Shown one piece after another: positions 1-8,929 of a stretch of DNA of 64,000 nucleotides (within the stretch, counting starts at the first letter, position 1; each line of letters begins with the position of its first letter). The position numbers and the translations under genes are program-made. Source of the stretch: Stenotrophomonas maltophilia (lineage in GTDB: Bacteria; Pseudomonadota; Gammaproteobacteria; Xanthomonadales; Xanthomonadaceae); NCBI RefSeq assembly GCF_001676385.1, contig NZ_LYVJ01000017.1:1-64000 (forward strand), written 5' to 3'. The notes under the pieces were generated by a model that saw only the letters and a program-made list of their open reading frames with translations, was not told where the DNA came from and did not search any database.

Positions 1-55
1 GCGGATACCCCGCCAACCCCACCCGCCCGGCCCCAGACAGATTCCGGTTGCCGAT

Positions 56-306
56 CCACCACGGGAAGATCAAGAGAAAAGGCAGAAGCAGGAGCAACAG
101 CAACGGCAATGGCGGCTGGCAGGCTCGGCTTTGCGAGCGAAGCGACCCGCTCTTGCTCTTGTTTGTGATTTTCCGTGGTGGACGCCGCAGGAAACTGTCC
201 AAGGCCGGGTGGGTAGGCGGGACGGGGGTGTCCGCGGCATGGATGCCGCGGCCAAGCCCCCATGGATGGGTTTACGGCGTCCCCCGACCCGCCTACCCAC
301 CCGGCC
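56..306. repeat. Compound palindromic intergenic repeat
   Basis: No gene is seen in the first 449 bases. They hold nested inverted repeats. Bases 203-221 (GGCCGGGTGGGTAGGCGGG) are an exact reverse complement of 288-306, and the pairing continues inward between 224-228 and 281-285. Inside this lie a perfect palindrome at 232-251 (CCGCGGCAT arms around GG) and a CCCAT/ATGGG hairpin near 258-270. A second inverted repeat pairs CCACCACGG near 57-65 with CCGTGGTGG near 173-181. This is a non-coding Xanthomonadaceae-type repeat that could fold into a long stem in RNA. Confidence 0.75.
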
Positions 307-449
307 AAGCCCAAGAATCACGCTGTAGCGCCACCACGGAGGGGCTCCGCCGTTCGCCGCCCCCCGCCGAAGGCGCGCTTCTGCGCTGCAACATGCCCGT
401 GCGCAATCCTGCGCCATCATGGACCTCCCGCCCCCGCCAGGACCGTGCC

Positions 450-857
450 ATGCAGCAGTACCTGCTTCTGATCTATATCGAGCCTGCCCTGCTGCAGGCC
501 CTGCCCACCGAAGAGTTCAACGCGCTGATGCGCGACTGCCTGGCCCACGCGGACAAGCTGCAGGCCGAGGGCACGCTGCTGCTTGCGCAGAAGCTGCAGC
601 CGGTCGACACCGCCCAGACCCTGCGCGTGCGCGATGGCCACAGCCGTGTACTGGATGGCCCGTTCGCCGAAACCCGCGAACTGCTGGCCGGCTTCAACCT
701 GATCGTCGCCCGCGACCGCGATGAAGCCATGCGCATCGCCCGCGACTTCCCGTGGGCACGCTTCGGCAGCATCGAGGTGCGGCCGCTGGAAGACATGGAC
801 GCCGAGCGCGAACGCTGCGGCGCCCCGGCTTCGGCTATGGCAGCAGCCGTACTCTGA
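450..857 (+). CDS. YciI/YCII-related domain protein (DGPF family)
   Basis: A 135-residue protein of the YCII-related (DGPFAETKE) family. Residues 69-77 read DGPFAETRE, the family signature, in a ferredoxin-like alpha/beta domain spanning nearly the whole chain. Such proteins are small and cytoplasmic; many occur beside ECF sigma factors, but no sigma factor is seen here and no reaction can be assigned. An open frame runs upstream through the palindromic repeat, so the start was placed at the ATG opening MQQYLLLIYIE, where family similarity begins. The 3' end overlaps the convergent NHL/M23 gene by 23 bp. Confidence 0.85.
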   Translation: MQQYLLLIYIEPALLQALPTEEFNALMRDCLAHADKLQAEGTLLLAQKLQPVDTAQTLRVRDGHSRVLDGPFAETRELLAGFNLIVARDRDEAMRIARDFPWARFGSIEVRPLEDMDAERERCGAPASAMAAAVL

Positions 858-2916
858 TCTCGCGCGGGCCCACGCCTTCGTTGCCGCTGTAGTCGCGCAC
901 GCTGGCGCGCACGGTGTACTCCCCCGGCGGCAGTGCCGCCGGCTGCCAGCGCCCGGTCTCCATCAGGCCATCACGCACGGTGTTGGTAGCCAGGTAGCGG
1001 AACCGGGTCACCGCACTGCCGTGCACGGTAATGCCGCTGTCCGGTGCGTAGGCCACGCGTACCGCTTCCTTCTGCGGCGGCATGCGGTTGAACACGATGT
1101 TCCAGCGCGGCTGTTCGTAGCCCTGCAGCGGCTGCCCGCCGGCATCGAGGATCTGGTAGCCCACCTGGTACATGCCCAGGCGGCGGCGCGGCAGGTTGTT
1201 GTCGACCTGGTCCCAGGCCTCGATCACGATCTGCACGCCGCGGCCCTGCCGCGCCACCATCACCACGCCATCGCTGCCTGCGGCCATCGGCTGGTCGTTG
1301 TCGTCCAGCAGCGCTACATCGGTGATGCGCGGTGCGAAACGATCGGCGTAGTTGTGGAAACCCAGCGCCACTGCATTGGTCTCGTAACCACCGGTACCCA
1401 CGGCCAGGTGCACGTGCGCCTGGTTGTTGATGCTGCCCAGGCGGTCGCCAACGTGGATGCGCATGCCGCGGCGCACGCGCATCCGCTGCAGCTTGCCCTG
1501 CTCGTCGTACAGCCCCTGCCAGCGCGCGTCGAACGGCTCATCGCGCGGGGTGCGGCCGACCCGCATATGAATGTACTTGAGGCGGTCCACGGCCAGGCCC
1601 TCGGCCTGCTCGCCCAGGTTCCAGGCCGCCACCGGGCTGCTGATCTTGCCATTGGCGATCGCCAGCACGGTCTGGCCCACATCACCGCGCACGTCGAAGC
1701 CGCCATGCAGGTGGTGGCGGCTCTCACCGCTGAAGTTGCCGCGCACTTCACCCAGCGTGCCGACCACTTCGTGCCAGCCGTCCTGCGGTGCCAGCGGCCA
1801 ACGGCCCCCGGTCTCCGGCAACGCGGCATCGGCGGCCGGGCCGACCAGCGCCGGCGCAGGCAGCTCGCCCACCGGCAGCGGGCGCAGGCGGTGCAGGCGG
1901 TAGCTGGCGGCGTCGGCCACCAGCAGGCTGCCATCGGCATCCAGCGCCAATCCGCTGGGGCGGGCCAGGCGCGGCAGGCGACCGTTGCCGACCAGCGCGA
2001 TCTGGTGGCCCTGCGGCGTCACTTGCACGATGCGGCCATCGAGATCGCCCACGTACAGCACGCCGTCGTGGGTGGTGGCCAGCGACAGCGGCCCATTGAT
2101 CACGCCACCGGCGGCGACCACGGTGCTGACCGTGCCATCGGCCCCAACCCGGCGCACCGCGTTGTTGAACAGGTCGGCCACCAGCAGTGCGCCCTGCGCA
2201 TCGAAGGCCAGGGCCACCGGCGTATCGAAGCGCGCAGCGGCGCCCGTGCCATCGGCCAGGCCCGGCCGATCGCTGCCGGCCAGGGTGCGCACGTTGCCAT
2301 CGGTACCGATCACCCGGATGCGGTCATTGAAGGTATCGGCCACGTAGACCTGGCCCTGCGCATCCACTGCGATGCCCATCGGCGCATCGAAGCGTGCCTG
2401 CGTGGCCGGGCCATCGGCGTGGCCCTGTTCGCCACCGGCCAGCGTGGTCACCTGGCCATCGGTGCCGATGCGGCGGATGGCATGGTTGCCGGTGTCGGCC
2501 ACATACAGGTTGCCCTGCGCATCGGCGGCGATGCCTGAGGGCGTGTTGAAACTGGCCTGCAGTGCCGGGCCATCAACGCGCCCCTCGCCCTGCCCGGCCA
2601 CCGTTTCGACGCGGCCATCGGGCAAGCGGCGGCGGATGCGGTTGTTGTCACCGGCATCGGTGAAATAGACGCTGCCATCAGCGCTGCGCAGCAACGCGTA
2701 CGGATCAGCGAAACGTGCCTGCGCGGACGCTCCATCGCGGTCACCCGGGTGCCCATCGCCGGCCAGCGGCTCGATCTGCGCGGTCCAGGCCAGCGGCGTT
2801 GGAACCGGACCCGCCGGTTCAGCCAGCGTTTGCAGCGGTGTCTCCCACCCGGTTGCGGCCAATGCCACTACCGTCGCCAACGCAACGCCTGCTGCCATCC
2901 ATTGCCACCGTGCCAT
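835..2916 (-). CDS. NHL-repeat beta-propeller fused to M23 (LytM-like) peptidase domain
   Basis: A 693-residue envelope protein. An N-terminal hydrophobic helix (about residues 7-22) anchors or exports it. Residues about 50-345 hold five to six NHL repeats (LYVADTGNHAIRRI, VYVADTFNDRIRVI, LLVADLFNNAVRRV), expected to form a propeller. Residues about 385-505 carry M23 metallopeptidase signatures: HGGFD near 404-408 (HxGxD) followed by GQTVLAIANGKI, and HVH near 501-503. A beta-rich C-terminal domain follows. It may bind and cleave cell-wall or other peptides, which is inference. An upstream ATG would add 18 residues; this start gives MARWQWMAAG and a sensible signal anchor. Confidence 0.8.
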   Translation of the reverse strand: MARWQWMAAGVALATVVALAATGWETPLQTLAEPAGPVPTPLAWTAQIEPLAGDGHPGDRDGASAQARFADPYALLRSADGSVYFTDAGDNNRIRRRLPDGRVETVAGQGEGRVDGPALQASFNTPSGIAADAQGNLYVADTGNHAIRRIGTDGQVTTLAGGEQGHADGPATQARFDAPMGIAVDAQGQVYVADTFNDRIRVIGTDGNVRTLAGSDRPGLADGTGAAARFDTPVALAFDAQGALLVADLFNNAVRRVGADGTVSTVVAAGGVINGPLSLATTHDGVLYVGDLDGRIVQVTPQGHQIALVGNGRLPRLARPSGLALDADGSLLVADAASYRLHRLRPLPVGELPAPALVGPAADAALPETGGRWPLAPQDGWHEVVGTLGEVRGNFSGESRHHLHGGFDVRGDVGQTVLAIANGKISSPVAAWNLGEQAEGLAVDRLKYIHMRVGRTPRDEPFDARWQGLYDEQGKLQRMRVRRGMRIHVGDRLGSINNQAHVHLAVGTGGYETNAVALGFHNYADRFAPRITDVALLDDNDQPMAAGSDGVVMVARQGRGVQIVIEAWDQVDNNLPRRRLGMYQVGYQILDAGGQPLQGYEQPRWNIVFNRMPPQKEAVRVAYAPDSGITVHGSAVTRFRYLATNTVRDGLMETGRWQPAALPPGEYTVRASVRDYSGNEGVGPREIRVRLLP

Positions 2917-3077
2917 CGTGCTGCGCTGCCTGCTGTCTGATGAGGCACCGACAATAGACGCTGAAAGCACGATCCGCCATGGTCAATCGTACGGTCAAAC
3001 GCCAGAATTCCATCCATCGCGCTTGTTCTCGCTGGCTGCAGCGGGTTCAATGCGGTTCCCACGGATGGAAATCCTCC

Positions 3078-4598
3078 ATGCCCCGCGTCCTCCCCCTCGC
3101 CGCCCTGCTGGTGGCCGCATTGGCCAGCACGTCCGCCACCGCATCGATCACGGTGGCGCCACAGAAGCCGTCCGTCACCGCCGATGCGATGCACCAGGCC
3201 TATGCCACGCGATGGGATGAGGCCATCCAGCAGTCGCGCAGCGGCAACACGCTGGGCGCACTGATCGCGATGGAACGGCTGATGGAAGATCCGATGCTGG
3301 ATGACTTCGATGCCGAACATCGCGGCCGCGCCGCGCAGGTGGCGGGCTGGACCGCGATGGTGCAGAAGAAGCCGGGCCAGGCCCGCCGCTACCTGCAGCG
3401 GGCGCAGGAGGCGCTGCCGGAGGATGCACAGATCCTGCTGACCCTGATGTCGCTGGAGTTGTCCGAGAACCAGCCCGCTGCGGCCACGCAGCACCTGTTG
3501 CAGGCGCTGGAACACGCCGAGGCACCGCTGCCGCTCGAACGGGCGGCCATCAACTACCTGCAGTACCGCCTGCGCGACCAACCGCAGCAGCGCATGGCAC
3601 TGCTGCAGGCGTTGTTCGACAACGGCTGGAAGGGCGATGGCCTGGAACCGGCCGGACTATGGATGGTGCTGGCCACGCTGCAGGCCGACAACGGTCGCGG
3701 CGCCGACGTGCCGGCCACGCTGGCCCGCATCGGCAGCCCGGCCGAGATCATCCGGCTGCGCAGCGACAAGCGCTTCGACCGCTATGTCGACCGTACCGAC
3801 CCGCGCTTTGATCCGGTGCAGGCTGCACAGAAGCACCTCGACGAACTGCGTGTCTCCGGCCTGCTCGACCACACGCTGGATGCACGCTTGGCCGAGTTCG
3901 GCAACACGCTGCTGATGCTGGATCGCAACGAGGAAGTGCTGGCATTGACCGACGGCATGGCCCGTGCGGCGGCCGAAGGCGAATCGCCTTCGGCGGCGGA
4001 GGCCGAATGGGTCGCCTGGCTGCTCACCAGCCGGCTCACTGCACTGCGCCGGCTGGGCCGCACCGACGACGCGCTGGAGACAGCCAGGCTGGCCACACGC
4101 ATTGGCGCGCTCGGTCCGGACGGGGCCGAGCACCAGATGAATCTCGGCTTCTTCTTCAGTTCGCTCGGCCGCATGCAGGATGCCGCAGCGACGGTGGACG
4201 GCATGCGTGGCCTGGCCGGTTACGGCAAGGCCGCACAGGCCCTGCTGCAGTTCGCGGCTGCCCGCGAACGGGGCGATACCCAGGCCATGGACGCCGCGCG
4301 CGCGGTGATCCTGGCCCAACGCAACGATGCCCCGCTGTTCCATCGCGAGATGCTGCTGGAGGAAGGTGACCTGGATGGCGCCGCCGCAGTGCTGATCGAG
4401 CAGCTGCGTTCGCCGATCGAACGGGGCGAGGCATTGGCCAGCCTGCAGGACATGCGTACCTATCCATCGCTGCCCGGCGACGTGAAGATCGATGCGGCCT
4501 GGCGCGCACTCAAGCAGCGCGCCGACGTGCAGGCCGAGGTCGCGCGCGTCGGCCGCATCGAACGCTACGAACTGGTCGGCAGCGCGACCTCGCGCTGA
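3078..4598 (+). CDS. Exported tetratricopeptide-repeat protein
   Basis: A 506-residue protein. The chosen start, MPRVLPLAALLVAALASTSATA, gives a clean signal peptide, whereas the longer open frame upstream does not. The mature part is almost all paired alpha-helices with Ala/Leu-rich TPR spacing, for example RRYLQRAQEALPEDAQILLTL and related pairs, so it is probably a periplasmic scaffold. A possible ribosome site (GGAAATCC) precedes the ATG. A SMAG-type palindrome 10 bp after the stop separates it from the convergent transglycosylase gene. No partner or substrate can be named. Confidence 0.75.
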   Translation: MPRVLPLAALLVAALASTSATASITVAPQKPSVTADAMHQAYATRWDEAIQQSRSGNTLGALIAMERLMEDPMLDDFDAEHRGRAAQVAGWTAMVQKKPGQARRYLQRAQEALPEDAQILLTLMSLELSENQPAAATQHLLQALEHAEAPLPLERAAINYLQYRLRDQPQQRMALLQALFDNGWKGDGLEPAGLWMVLATLQADNGRGADVPATLARIGSPAEIIRLRSDKRFDRYVDRTDPRFDPVQAAQKHLDELRVSGLLDHTLDARLAEFGNTLLMLDRNEEVLALTDGMARAAAEGESPSAAEAEWVAWLLTSRLTALRRLGRTDDALETARLATRIGALGPDGAEHQMNLGFFFSSLGRMQDAAATVDGMRGLAGYGKAAQALLQFAAARERGDTQAMDAARAVILAQRNDAPLFHREMLLEEGDLDGAAAVLIEQLRSPIERGEALASLQDMRTYPSLPGDVKIDAAWRALKQRADVQAEVARVGRIERYELVGSATSR

Positions 4599-4608
4599 AC
4601 GGCTTTTG

Positions 4609-4669
4609 TGTAGAGCCGAGCCGATGCTCGGCTGCAATTGGCGCAGCCGAGCATCGGCTCGGCTCTACA
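4609..4669. repeat. SMAG-type GTAG palindrome
   Basis: Starts TGTAGAGCCGAGCCGATGCT and ends with its reverse complement AGCATCGGCTCGGCTCTACA, around a short AATTGG-containing centre. It lies between two convergent genes, where transcribed copies can end messages or alter 3' stability (inference). Confidence 0.9.
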
Positions 4670-4695
4670 ACGCCACGTGCAGGCAGCACCGTCCG

Positions 4696-5472
4696 CTAGC
4701 GTGCCGGCACCTCGCTGCGGATGCCCATCGCCTCGCGGTAGCGCGCGTACAGCGCCATGACCTTGTCCACGTAGGCCAGCGTTTCGGCATAGGGCGGCAC
4801 GCCCTTGTAGCGCGTCACCGCACCGATGCCGGCGTTGTATGCTGCCGCCGCCAGCGGCAGGTCGCCGTGGTAGCGACGCAGCAGCGCGCGCATGTAGCGC
4901 GCACCACCTTCGATCGACTGCTGCGGCGAGAACGGATCGCGCACCCCATACTCCTGCGCGGTCTCGGGCATCAGCTGCATCACACCCTGCGCACCTTTGG
5001 TCGAGACCGCACGCGGATCGAAGTTGCTCTCGGCATGGGCGATCGCACGCAGCCAGGCGTCGTCGACGCCGGTCGCCCTGGCGGCGGCCTTGAACTGCTT
5101 GGCATGCTGCGCCAGCTGCGGCCTGCCGACCTTGCCCAGGCCTTCGTGGGCCGGTTCACCCGGTGGCGTGGCCACGGTGAACTTCAGGAACACCCGCGAG
5201 CCGGGAAGGTTGCGGGTCGAATAGACCAGTACGCCATCCTGCTCGCGCTCGTACAGCACGCCGCTGAACACGCCCATGTTGCCCCACAGGTTCGGGGTCT
5301 GGATGGCGTTGTCATCAATTTGCCTGGGAGTGCAGCGCGAACCCGGCTCCGGCGCGGTCGCCAGGCTGACGGTGTTGCCCTGCACGCAGCGGTAGACGGT
5401 GCGTGCAGCGGCCGGCCCGGGCCACAGGCTGGGCAGCAGCAACAGCGCGAGCAGGAGGGGACGACGGGACAT
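4696..5472 (-). CDS. Exported lytic transglycosylase (SLT/Slt70 family, DUF4124-like N-terminus)
   Basis: A 258-residue murein lytic transglycosylase that cleaves glycan strands to 1,6-anhydro-MurNAc ends. Residues 1-23 form a signal peptide ending in an AxA-type site. Residues 24-50 (RTVYRCVQGNTVSL...RC) resemble a DUF4124-like region. The SLT domain covers about 125-245, with catalytic Glu148 in AHAESNFDPRAVS, then GAQGVMQLMPET and AAAYNAGIGAV, the usual family motifs. It lies alone, convergent with the TPR gene and upstream of cycA on the same strand, separated from it by 197 bp of palindromic repeats. Confidence 0.92.
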   Translation of the reverse strand: MSRRPLLLALLLLPSLWPGPAAARTVYRCVQGNTVSLATAPEPGSRCTPRQIDDNAIQTPNLWGNMGVFSGVLYEREQDGVLVYSTRNLPGSRVFLKFTVATPPGEPAHEGLGKVGRPQLAQHAKQFKAAARATGVDDAWLRAIAHAESNFDPRAVSTKGAQGVMQLMPETAQEYGVRDPFSPQQSIEGGARYMRALLRRYHGDLPLAAAAYNAGIGAVTRYKGVPPYAETLAYVDKVMALYARYREAMGIRSEVPAR

Positions 5473-5544
5473 GGCGGCCGGATCATCCGGCCGCGCCCGC
5501 TAATGCGGGGTGAATGGGGGTCGGCGGGGCGGCGCCCTGCACCC

Positions 5545-5655
5545 GCGTAGTGCCAGCCGCTGGCCGGCAACCCCAACAGCAACAGCAACGGCCGATTTCC
5601 TGCGAGGCGGCGGGGTCGGATCCCGTTGCTTGGCAACGGGCTCTGGCCCCACTCA
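5545..5655. repeat. Palindromic repeats between transglycosylase and cycA
   Basis: Contains a GCCAGCCGCTGGCCGGCAAC element near 5551-5570 and a second inverted repeat at about 5611-5653, pairing GGGGTCGGATCCCGTTGC with GGCAACGGG...GGCCCC. Both families recur elsewhere in this window. Confidence 0.7.
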
Positions 5656-5669
5656 ACAAACAGTCGACA

Positions 5670-7040
5670 CTACCCGGTCCTCCGGCGCAGCCAATACCCC
5701 GCGCCCAGCAGCACGAACCACACCGGGCTGGCGATCAGGGCCTGGCGGGTGTCGCCCTGCAGGCTCAGCAGCACCAGCACGCTGGCGAAGAACAGCAGGC
5801 ACGCCCAGCACATGGCAACGCCGCCGGGCATCCTGAAGCGCGAGGCGGCGTGGCGCTCGGGGTAGCGGCGGCGGTAGACCATGTAAGCCACCAGGATCAG
5901 CGACCAGACGAAGATGAACAGTACCGTCGCCAGCGTCGTCACCAGGGTGAAAGCGGTCACCAGGTTCGGAATCAGGTAGATCAGCAGCGTGCCGCCCAGC
6001 AGGCACAGGCAGGAGAACAACAGGCCGCGCGCGGGCACCGCCGCGCGCGACAGGCGCGACAGTCCACGCGGCGCGTGGCCCTCCTCGGCCAGGCCGTACA
6101 GCATGCGGCTGGTAGAGAAGATGCCGCTGTTGGCCGAGGACGTGGCCGAGGTCAGCACCACGAAGTTGATCAGGCTGGCCGCGGCGGGAATACCGGCCAG
6201 CACGAACAGCTGCACGAACGGGCTCTTGTCCGGCACCACCTGGCGCCACGGCGTGACCGCCATGATGGTGATCAGCGCCAGCACGTAGAAGATGATGATG
6301 CGCACCGGAATCGAGTTGATCGCCTTGGGCAGGTTGCGCTCGGGGTCGGCGGTCTCGGCGGCGGTGGTGCCGACCAGCTCGATGCCGACGAAGGCGAACA
6401 CCGCAATCTGGAAACCGGCGAAGAACCCGGCCAGGCCCATCGGGAACAGGCCGCCGTCATTCCACAGGTTCGACAGCGACGCGGTGTGGCCACTGGGCGA
6501 GGTGAAGCCCCAGGCGACCAGGCCGGCGCCGGTGATGATCAGCGCACAGATCGCCACGATCTTGATCAGGGCGAACCAGAATTCCATTTCACCGAACAGC
6601 TTCACCGTCACCAGGTTCAACCCCAGCAACAGCAGCACGCAGGCCAGCGCCGGGACCCAGGCGTCCAGGCCGGGGAACCAGAACTGCGCGTAGGCGGCAA
6701 TCGCGATCACATCGGCAATGGCGGTGACGATCCAGCAGAACCAGTAGGTCCAGCCACAGAAGAACCCGGCCCAGGGCCCGAGCAGGTCGGTGGAGAAATC
6801 GATGAAGGATTTGTACTGCAGGTTCGACAGCAGCAGCTCGCCCATCGCGCGCATGACGAAGAACAGCATCGCGCCGATGATCAGGTAGACAAGAACGATG
6901 GACGGGCCGGCGAGGCTGATGGTCTTGCCCGACCCCATGAACAGGCCGGTGCCGATGGCACCGCCGATGGCGATCAGTTGCAGGTGGCGGTTGGACAGGC
7001 TGCGGCGCAGGTGCTCTGGGGCGTTTGCGGGCTCGGTCAT
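5670..7040 (-). CDS. D-serine/D-alanine/glycine transporter CycA
   Basis: A 456-residue amino acid permease of the APC superfamily (AAT family) with about 12 membrane segments. It imports D-alanine, D-serine and glycine by proton symport in enteric bacteria. The N-terminal stretch RRSLSNRHLQLIAIGGAIGT and segments such as GLFMGSGKTISLAGPSI, LLGPWAGFFCGWTYWFCW and FQIAVFAFVGIELVGTTAAE nearly match E. coli CycA, and length is close to that protein (470). It is a monocistronic minus-strand gene. Uptake of D-amino acids fits a genome rich in murein-processing genes, but that link is inference. Confidence 0.93.
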   Translation of the reverse strand: MTEPANAPEHLRRSLSNRHLQLIAIGGAIGTGLFMGSGKTISLAGPSIVLVYLIIGAMLFFVMRAMGELLLSNLQYKSFIDFSTDLLGPWAGFFCGWTYWFCWIVTAIADVIAIAAYAQFWFPGLDAWVPALACVLLLLGLNLVTVKLFGEMEFWFALIKIVAICALIITGAGLVAWGFTSPSGHTASLSNLWNDGGLFPMGLAGFFAGFQIAVFAFVGIELVGTTAAETADPERNLPKAINSIPVRIIIFYVLALITIMAVTPWRQVVPDKSPFVQLFVLAGIPAAASLINFVVLTSATSSANSGIFSTSRMLYGLAEEGHAPRGLSRLSRAAVPARGLLFSCLCLLGGTLLIYLIPNLVTAFTLVTTLATVLFIFVWSLILVAYMVYRRRYPERHAASRFRMPGGVAMCWACLLFFASVLVLLSLQGDTRQALIASPVWFVLLGAGYWLRRRTG

Positions 7041-7272
7041 TGGACGGGGGAAGGGGCGGGGGAAGCGTTCGACGGTAGTCCTCCGCGGCGCCGGGCGCCA
7101 GCATCAGATGGCCAAGTGCGTCAAACATCGCCGCTTTCACTACAATGTGACCCAATACCGGATTCCGCCCATTCCGCCTGGCCCATGGCCATGCTCAGAT
7201 AGCGGAACCTGCCCGAGGAGCGGTCCCACCGGCCATGCCCCCTGCCCTGCCTTCCCCGCTGGAGCTCCGGCC

Positions 7273-8889
7273 ATGAGCCGGTTGCGCATCATCATCGGAG
7301 GCACCGCGCTGGCGCTGCTGGCGGCGGCCGCACCGATCGCGGTGATGGCCTACGCCACCTGGGACCGCGCGGTCGCTGTCGAGCAGCAGCGGCTGCATGA
7401 CATCGCCCTGCGCACCCTCCAGCGCTCCGATCTGTCGTACCACGAGGCGCTTGCCGCGCTGAAGTCGGCCGAAGCCAGCACGGCCCGCGGCTGCAACGCG
7501 GAGCATATCCGCCGCATGCAGTCGCTGGTGATGACCACGCCGTCGGCGGACCAGATGGGCTATTTCGAAGGGGGCAAGCTGCGCTGCACCTCGTGGGGGC
7601 CGTTCCTGGGTGACGTGACCCAGCCCCGGGCCGACCATGTCACCAGCGACGGCGCGGGCATCGCCGTGGATGTGCGCCCGGAAGCCAACGGACGCCGCCA
7701 GGTGCTGTCTATCCTGTACGGTTCCTACGACGTGCTGGTCGACCCCCACCGCTTTGTCGATGTCATCGCCGACCCTCACGTTCGCCTGGCCCTGGCCAGC
7801 CCGGACGGCCGCCTGCTGGCCAAGCAGGCCGGCATGGACCCGGCCCTGCTGCAGACCCTTCTGCGCGCGCCGGGCGAAGGCCTGGACCAGAACACGCTGT
7901 ACGCTACCGCGCGCAACGAGCAATGGCTGGCGATCGCCACCACGCCACGCACCGCGCTGGCGGCGACTTTCCGCCAGCAGGCCTGGCTGTATGTGCCATT
8001 GGGCCTGCTGCTGGCCACGGCGGGTGCCGGACTGGTGATCTGGCTGTCACGCCGGCGCCTGTCGCTGCGCGGCGAACTGGCCACGGCGATCCGCCGCCGC
8101 GAACTGTACCTGCATTACCAGCCGATCATCGAACTGGACACCGGTATCTGCGTCGGCGCCGAAGCACTGGTCCGCTGGCAGCGCCCGGATGGCACCCAGG
8201 TCCGGCCCGACCTGTTCATTCCATTGGCCGAAGAAGCCGGGATGATCGGTGCCCTCACCGAACTGGTGATCGAGAACGTGGTCCGCGACATGCGCGACCT
8301 GCTGGTCGCCGATCGCAGCGCGCACATCGCCATCAACCTCGCCGCCGAAGACATCAGCAGCGGCCGTGCGCTGAAGATGATCTCCAGGCACATGGCCGGC
8401 AGCGGGATCCTGCCGCAGCAGATCTGGATGGAAGCCACCGAGCGAGGCTTCCTCGACCTGGACCGTGCCCGCCCGATGCTGGCGGCGGCGCGGCGGGCCG
8501 GGCACAGCGTGGCCATCGACGATTTCGGCGTGGGCTTTTCCAGCCTCCATTACCTGGAACAACTGCCCCTGGATGCGTTGAAGATCGACAAGTCGTTCAT
8601 CGATGCGATCGGCACCGAAAGTGCGACCAGCCCGGTAACACCGCACATCATCGACATGGCCAAGGCGCTGGGATTGTGGGTGGTGGCCGAGGGCGTTGAG
8701 ACCGAGGCGCAGTTGGCGTACCTGCACAGCCGCAAGGTGGAATTCGGGCAAGGCTGGCTGTTCTCGCGGCCGCTGCCCCGCGACGAGTTCGTGGCTTTCC
8801 ATCGCAAGCGGCAGCAGCACTACGGCGCGGCGCGGGAACACATGCAGAACCCACGAAGCGTGCCGATCGAGCGCGAGACGATCGAATAG
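7273..8889 (+). CDS. Membrane EAL-domain cyclic-di-GMP phosphodiesterase with CSS-like periplasmic domain
   Basis: A 538-residue inner-membrane protein. Two helices (about 4-26 and 238-258) bracket a periplasmic domain of the CSS-motif type with Cys74 and Cys105 (RCTSWG), which in related PDEs can form a redox-sensitive disulphide. The cytoplasmic EAL domain (about 270-515) has GAEALVRW at 295-302, INLAAED, EATERGF, DDFGVGFSSL, LKIDKSF and EGVETE, so the residues for hydrolysing c-di-GMP to pGpG seem present. The frame is open far upstream; the ATG giving MSRLRIIIGG was chosen because the membrane helix follows directly. A GC-rich hairpin overlaps its stop. Confidence 0.88.
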   Translation: MSRLRIIIGGTALALLAAAAPIAVMAYATWDRAVAVEQQRLHDIALRTLQRSDLSYHEALAALKSAEASTARGCNAEHIRRMQSLVMTTPSADQMGYFEGGKLRCTSWGPFLGDVTQPRADHVTSDGAGIAVDVRPEANGRRQVLSILYGSYDVLVDPHRFVDVIADPHVRLALASPDGRLLAKQAGMDPALLQTLLRAPGEGLDQNTLYATARNEQWLAIATTPRTALAATFRQQAWLYVPLGLLLATAGAGLVIWLSRRRLSLRGELATAIRRRELYLHYQPIIELDTGICVGAEALVRWQRPDGTQVRPDLFIPLAEEAGMIGALTELVIENVVRDMRDLLVADRSAHIAINLAAEDISSGRALKMISRHMAGSGILPQQIWMEATERGFLDLDRARPMLAAARRAGHSVAIDDFGVGFSSLHYLEQLPLDALKIDKSFIDAIGTESATSPVTPHIIDMAKALGLWVVAEGVETEAQLAYLHSRKVEFGQGWLFSRPLPRDEFVAFHRKRQQHYGAAREHMQNPRSVPIERETIE

Positions 8890-8909
8890 GGCGGCCGGCG
8901 GCGCCGCCC
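8889..8909. terminator. GC-rich hairpin between convergent genes
   Basis: GGGCGGC (8889-8895) pairs with GCCGCCC (8903-8909) directly at the EAL gene stop, 21 bp before the end of the convergent MFS gene. There is no clear T-run, so terminator function is tentative. Confidence 0.4.
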
Positions 8910-8929
8910 AGCACGGCTGGCGTGGACGA

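Noticed and set aside
721-2538. A 605-codon open frame on the plus strand opposite the NHL/M23 gene
   Set aside because: Low-complexity His/Arg/Ala-rich translation typical of the antisense of a high-GC gene; the minus-strand protein has clear domains.
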